From Owenia fusiformis (lineage: Eukaryota > Annelida > Polychaeta > Sabellida > Oweniidae), in NCBI GenBank assembly GCA_903813345.2, contig CAIIXF020000003.1, positions 6,659,815 to 6,723,814 of the forward strand: DNA of 64,000 bases. The letters are read 5' to 3'. Shown piece by piece: positions 59,900 through 64,000 of this stretch. Below the pieces are notes generated by a model, which saw nothing but the letters and a program-made list of their open reading frames with translations, had not been told where the DNA came from and did no database searches. Position 1 is the first letter of the stretch. Each line of letters begins with the position of its first letter. Position numbers and translations under genes: made by a program.

Positions 59900-60960
59900 C
59901 CTTAGTATATTCAGTGCTCTATTTTCTCCATCCTAGTGAGTCCAAATATATTGGAATTTGTGTCCATAATAACAAATAAGAACTTAAAAGTTGAAGTGGA
60001 TATTCACATGTTAATGCCGATTCTTCAAATGTTGAGGTGATTTTGGAGCCCGATTACGTCGCAAAGTGAATTGGCTCCCAGAATGCAACATGACACCATG
60101 GGCTTTCAACTAGAAGGGTATGCAACTCTATGTAATAACATGAGACCTTCAAAATGAGCAATGACATGCTTCCCTTTTATGGCAATATTTCAAAAAGTAT
60201 TAGATAAATGTATATGTTTTAGTATTATTTTGAATAAAAATCAATTTTTAATATGATTTAAGCATAAAATATATTCAATATCATATAAAAGTAAACAAAA
60301 GAGACCAATAAGTATAAGAGTTATCAAGATGTTCTCTTTGAGTATTGCATTGTGGGTAATTATTCAAGAACACATTCCAATAAAAACATAATTTGTGGGA
60401 GAATGTTCACTTTCTGTATTGTGATAATTATGATGAATTCTAATTTTTATTAAATTATCAAGATGTATGTAGAAGATCATGTTTTTATTTTTGAGTTATT
60501 TCTTTTAATCATCAATAAAAAGTACAAAATAAGATTTTCTTGGAATGTGTACATTCTCCAATTTTGAAAACCCATGGCAATGTTTATGTATGAAATATGG
60601 GAAGTTGCCTACCCTTCTAGTTGAAAGCCCATGATGACACGTGCCAGCTTTCAAAATGCTGTTCTGCCATTTTGAAACCTGTCACGAGTAAATAAGATTA
60701 ACTGATGTTGCATTTTGGGAGTCAATCCTCTTTGGATCACAAACATGGCGATTCATGAAAACATTCGTTCGATTTGGTAGGGATTTATCCATCATTTGCA
60801 GGTATAAAGCTTTGGATTCATTTATTGTGCTACTTAAAGTGAACGGGAATTTCTACCGCTTGGAAGAGTTTGAGACACGAAACTTAGAAATTAGCTCATT
60901 GTGACAAAATTTTGATGGTTGAGGTTTATTTTTGTTCCCCACTTTACAAAAATATTTTAT
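59900..60960 (-). repeat. dispersed module, copy B, interrupted by a MITE
   Basis: Reverse complement of the module at 961-1490, sharing its whole order of landmarks: the segment ending ATGGACACAAATTCCAATAT, the GGCTCCCAGAATGCAACAT terminus, CATGGCGATTCATGAAAACA and GGTAGGGATTTATCCATCAT. The insertion at 60097-60633 accounts for the extra length. Copy B precedes dysbindin in the same relative orientation as copy A precedes GPAA1. Confidence 0.75.
60097..60633. mobile_element. MITE with CATGGGCTTTCAACTAGAAG ends and 7-bp target duplication
   Basis: The left end CATGGGCTTTCAACTAGAAG plus GGTA matches the complement of the right end exactly for 24 bp and further with one change. ATGACAC is present at 60090-60096 and 60634-60640. 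Copy A of the host module has only one such site (as GTGTCAT near 1265), so the uninterrupted target is visible in the same window. 537 bp, non-coding. Confidence 0.92.
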
Positions 60961-61641
60961 GTGAACATTCAATCATGGATATACTTTACCCTTGTTGGAC
61001 ATTTTGAAAAGTCCCTCGTAGACTTTGTAAAACACTCATCTTCAACGCAATATATAATGATCAAGCACAGAGACAGTCTCGAGAATACATATGGAATAGT
61101 TTTAGAAAACAAATTCAGCCATTTTGAACAGTCATGTGACTCGTAACTTATGGAACTTATGCGCTAATTTTACGAACGAATAAGATTTTACTGCTCAAAT
61201 GCAGGTTCGTTTTTCTGATTCTTGATCTTCAGGTTAAAGAAACCTTGAAATATGAGCATGTTTGCTGCTCATATTTCTCAGTTTCCTTTTGCTATGAGTA
61301 TCTAGGATGAGGTCTCTTATAGATTCTGGATTTCCCGGGGTTAAAGTAAATAAGGTACTGTTTCGTTCACTATAAGAGTTTCAGATATGAGGCGTGCCAT
61401 GAGCATTAGCCAATAGAAAATCACACTCGATTCACATCTATGACCCGAAAATGAGATGCAAATGTGCAGTTGTCCTACATTTGGTAAGATATTTGGCATA
61501 TCATTTAATGTAACTGTATGATATTAATACAAAATGTGTATACTATGCTGCTGTATAAGTGTTAGAAATGTGGAACGAATTCGTTATGAGGAAACGTGTA
61601 AAAATTAATGTTGATAAACGAAATTATTTTCACTTTCAGCC
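60961..61641. other. no recognised gene
   Basis: AT-rich sequence with no repeat or coding signal that I could support. Confidence 0.4.
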
Positions 61642-63284
61642 ATGTTTTCTTTCTTCAGCACTGGTCATGGAAGAAGTGTTATATGTGCTCTTTATAATTG
61701 TGTGGTGAACAGTTTGCCAGCTGACTGTTTGAATTTGGGTCTTGCAGATGATTCATTTTCTCTACTACCACAAAATGATGTGTTCAGAGCACAGGGGCTT
61801 GTCTCGAGGCGTCGGGCAAGCCCTCCGATGAGTCTACTGCTTATTAAGAGTATTAAGGGTGCTCTATTTTGATGCTTCCTGAAATTTGTAGAAAATGATT
61901 GTTAGATATATCCAGTAAAAACATAAGGAATCCTTTCAACAATCGACATGCTGATTCAAACAGCTCTGCAGAGTAAAGTTACCCAAAATGGTAGAATTCC
62001 ATCCTCTAGTTTCTGAGAAATCTGAAGAATATGTAAAGAAGTGATTACACTGCAAGTACCGACAATTTTTGCAACCAAATCATTACCTCCAGAGTCGATT
62101 TCTTCCTCAAGACACGTCCACTGTTATAAATTGGTAGTTCCTAGAGTTCTTTGTTTCCTTAGGTTCATTCCCGTACGTTATTTTTACCGAAGGACAGCCT
62201 ATAACGACTGCTATACGCAAAAAGATGCATGAAATTAAGTGTTTCAAAACTGAAAGTTGAAAAATGGTGACTTTCCCATGTTCTATGCGCAGGTGCGTTC
62301 AATCCAGCAATTTGATTAGTTCATATTATATGAACGCATGCGCAATAACTACATATATTTTTAGATAGATGTCACTTGCGTTCATTATTTCACAGCAGTC
62401 CCTTCCCATGATGCACCTAATATTGCGGAAATTTTCCTTTAGTGATAAAACTAATAACTCTCATCTTCGAAATACGTTTTCCATTCCTTGGCAATAATCT
62501 TTCATTTGGTATCTAAGTATAACCGAACCAACCGCCGAAAAGTAATTCGAATCCTTCTGAATCTTGGGAATGAAGTACTTTCATTTTTGCGCATGCGCCG
62601 CTCATGCGCATAGAACACCGGAAAGTCGCCATTTTTCAACTTTCAGTTTCGAAACTTTTAATTTCATGCATCTTTTTGCGTATAGCAGTCGTTATAGGCT
62701 GTCCTTCGGTAAAAATAACGTACGGGAATGAACCTAAGGAAACAAAGAACTCTAGGAACTACCAATTTATAACAGTGGACCTGTCTTGGGGAAGAAATCG
62801 ACTCTGGAGGTAATGATTTGGTTGCAAAAATTGTCGGTACTTGCAGTGTAATCACTTCTTTACATATTCTTCAGAAATCTCAGAAACTAGAGGATGGAAT
62901 TCTACCATTTTGGGTAACTTTACTCTGCAGAGCTGTTTGAATCAGCATGTCGATTGTTGAAAGGATTCCTTATGTTTTTACTGGATATATCTAACAATCA
63001 TTTTCTACAAATTTCAGGAAGCATCAAAATCGAGCACCCTTAATACTCTTAATAAGCAGTAGACTCATCGGAGGGCTTGCCCGACGCCTCGAGACAAGCC
63101 CCTGTGGTTCAGAGGGACTCGCTCTCAGGGAGGCAATGTCGTTTGTGTGCAGCCTGTTACGCTGCATCAAAGCAACCAGTTGACTCTACAAAATAAGAAA
63201 TCTAAAGACTATTGTACAATAATACATAGGAGAATAGATTCACATTGCACACGAATGACATTTCTAATCTTGGATGGTTTGTGA
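61642..63284 (+). pseudogene. possible ORF split by the palindromic element
   Basis: An ATG at 61642, preceded by TTTTCACTTTCAG, opens MFSFFSTGHGRSVICALYN, which runs to the insertion point at 61789. If the element and one target copy are skipped, the frame continues from 63115 to a TGA at 63282-63284, about 105 residues in all. I do not recognise the protein, and the second half could equally be read in another frame. It may be an exon, an old gene remnant or chance. Confidence 0.3.
61790..63106. mobile_element. 1.3-kb near-perfect palindromic element, 8-bp target duplication
   Basis: Begins CACAGGGGCTTGTCTCGAGG and ends with its complement. The arms match over roughly 500 bp each (61790 to about 62300 against about 62600 to 63106), with few differences; the spacer is about 0.3 kb. 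GTTCAGAG flanks it at 61782-61789 and 63107-63114. No transposase. An 8-bp duplication suggests hAT- or P-like mobilisation. Its transcripts would form a long double-stranded RNA. Confidence 0.93.
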
Positions 63285-63730
63285 ATTGGCTTATAAAGTC
63301 TGTAACTACTTATATTTTGATGCTTCCCTGCCATGTTAATTCTGAAATAAAGAACATGGCGGATAGACCACAAATTACAAGAGGCCACAGGCTTATTGCA
63401 CTAAACACTAAATAATCTGAAATATACAAATGTCATTTGTACATGCACTGTGCGGTATGAATAATATGGTTTCCATATATTATTAATACATAATAATCTT
63501 TAGATTTCTTATTTTTTAGGTTCAACTGGTTTCTTTGAAGCAGTGTAACAGACTGTAGGTTATTGTCAGACAAATGACCACATGCACTGAGTGTGACTAT
63601 TACCTATATGTACTCTACTGATTTAGATCAGATCTACATGTTTTCGAAACAAAATTGACACTGCACAGAGCTGACCAGAACAGATAGATAGTGGATTTCC
63701 TCAGGCCATTAATTGGAAAAGTAGTAGTAA
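63285..63730. other. no recognised feature
   Basis: AT-rich sequence; nothing identifiable. Confidence 0.4.
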
Positions 63731-63882
63731 GCTTAGCAGGCCTGTTGCCCAGAAGTAGGGGGAGGCAGAAATTCTTTCAAAATCATGCAGTTCGTTGGCT
63801 AAAGTTGTCAAATGTGAACCCCCATGGGATTTTTTTAAAAGTGAACATTTTGACAAAAGCTGGCTACAGGCCTGCTTAGTAT
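63731..63882. repeat. short MITE-like inverted repeat
   Basis: CTTAGCAGGCCTGTTGCC at the left and GGCTACAGGCCTGCTTAG at the right form inverted ends about 150 bp apart. Non-coding. Confidence 0.55.
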
Positions 63883-64000
63883 ACTACAGTTCTCTCAAAA
63901 ATAAGCGAAGAGTGTTGTTTTTAGCACATTTTGCTGATGAATTTTAACATAAAATACCCCAAATTCTCCCAAACTGCAGAAAACACATCCTGCAAATTAT

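Noticed and set aside
59640-59901. Dysbindin first coding exon
   Set aside because: Donor-like sites exist on the minus strand but no ATG-started frame resembling the dysbindin N terminus is attached.

Overview
This window is animal nuclear DNA, most likely from a bivalve or related lophotrochozoan. The genes are split by GT-AG introns, intergenic DNA is AT-rich, transposon families are typical of marine invertebrates, and there is a small C-type lectin cluster. Exon models below were assembled by hand: each junction was checked for splice-site dinucleotides and reading-frame continuity. No similarity search was possible, so names rest on recognised protein motifs.

Layout. 1-655: 3' fragment of an RNase H-bearing LINE. 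2114-9193 (+): GPAA1, the GPI-transamidase subunit, 12 coding exons, one intron of the AT-AC (U12) type. 10319-11395 (-): a four-exon gene for a 140-residue coiled-coil protein, convergent with GPAA1, with two perfect CRE palindromes upstream. 12201-34022 (+): a 16-exon gene for a secreted 784-residue protein with a GH36/clan GH-D-like TIM-barrel signature. Its 11.3-kb first intron holds an intact antisense LINE with a 2A-like motif (12957-16859) and a 4.5-kb inverted-repeat composite with a mariner inside (about 17950-22463). Its second intron holds a complete opposite-strand gene for an ankyrin-CARD protein (23980-26168).

34182-36933 is a MULE-like element with 9-bp target duplications, itself interrupted by a 1.25-kb element with perfect 49-bp ends. 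37085-46052 is a C-type lectin cluster (one pseudogene, two intact genes), separated by MITE-like elements and a Tc1-like transposon whose transposase has an apparent spliceosomal intron and a nested 1.06-kb insertion. 47026-49677 (-): an intronless leucine-rich-repeat membrane protein with a threonine-rich stalk. 52551-58823 (-): dysbindin (DTNBP1) without its first exon. One dysbindin intron contains 31 head-to-tail copies of an 85-bp unit that includes the end of the preceding exon and its splice donor. 59900-64000 is mostly repeats: a second copy of the module found upstream of GPAA1 (with a nested MITE) and a 1.3-kb near-perfect palindrome.

The genes do not form a pathway. GPAA1 and dysbindin are housekeeping membrane-biogenesis genes; the ankyrin-CARD, LRR and lectin genes suggest innate recognition. 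The most unusual signals are the exon-boundary satellite in dysbindin, the intron-bearing Tc1 transposase, the AT-AC intron of GPAA1, the 2A-bearing LINE and several insertions whose target-site duplications can be read directly.
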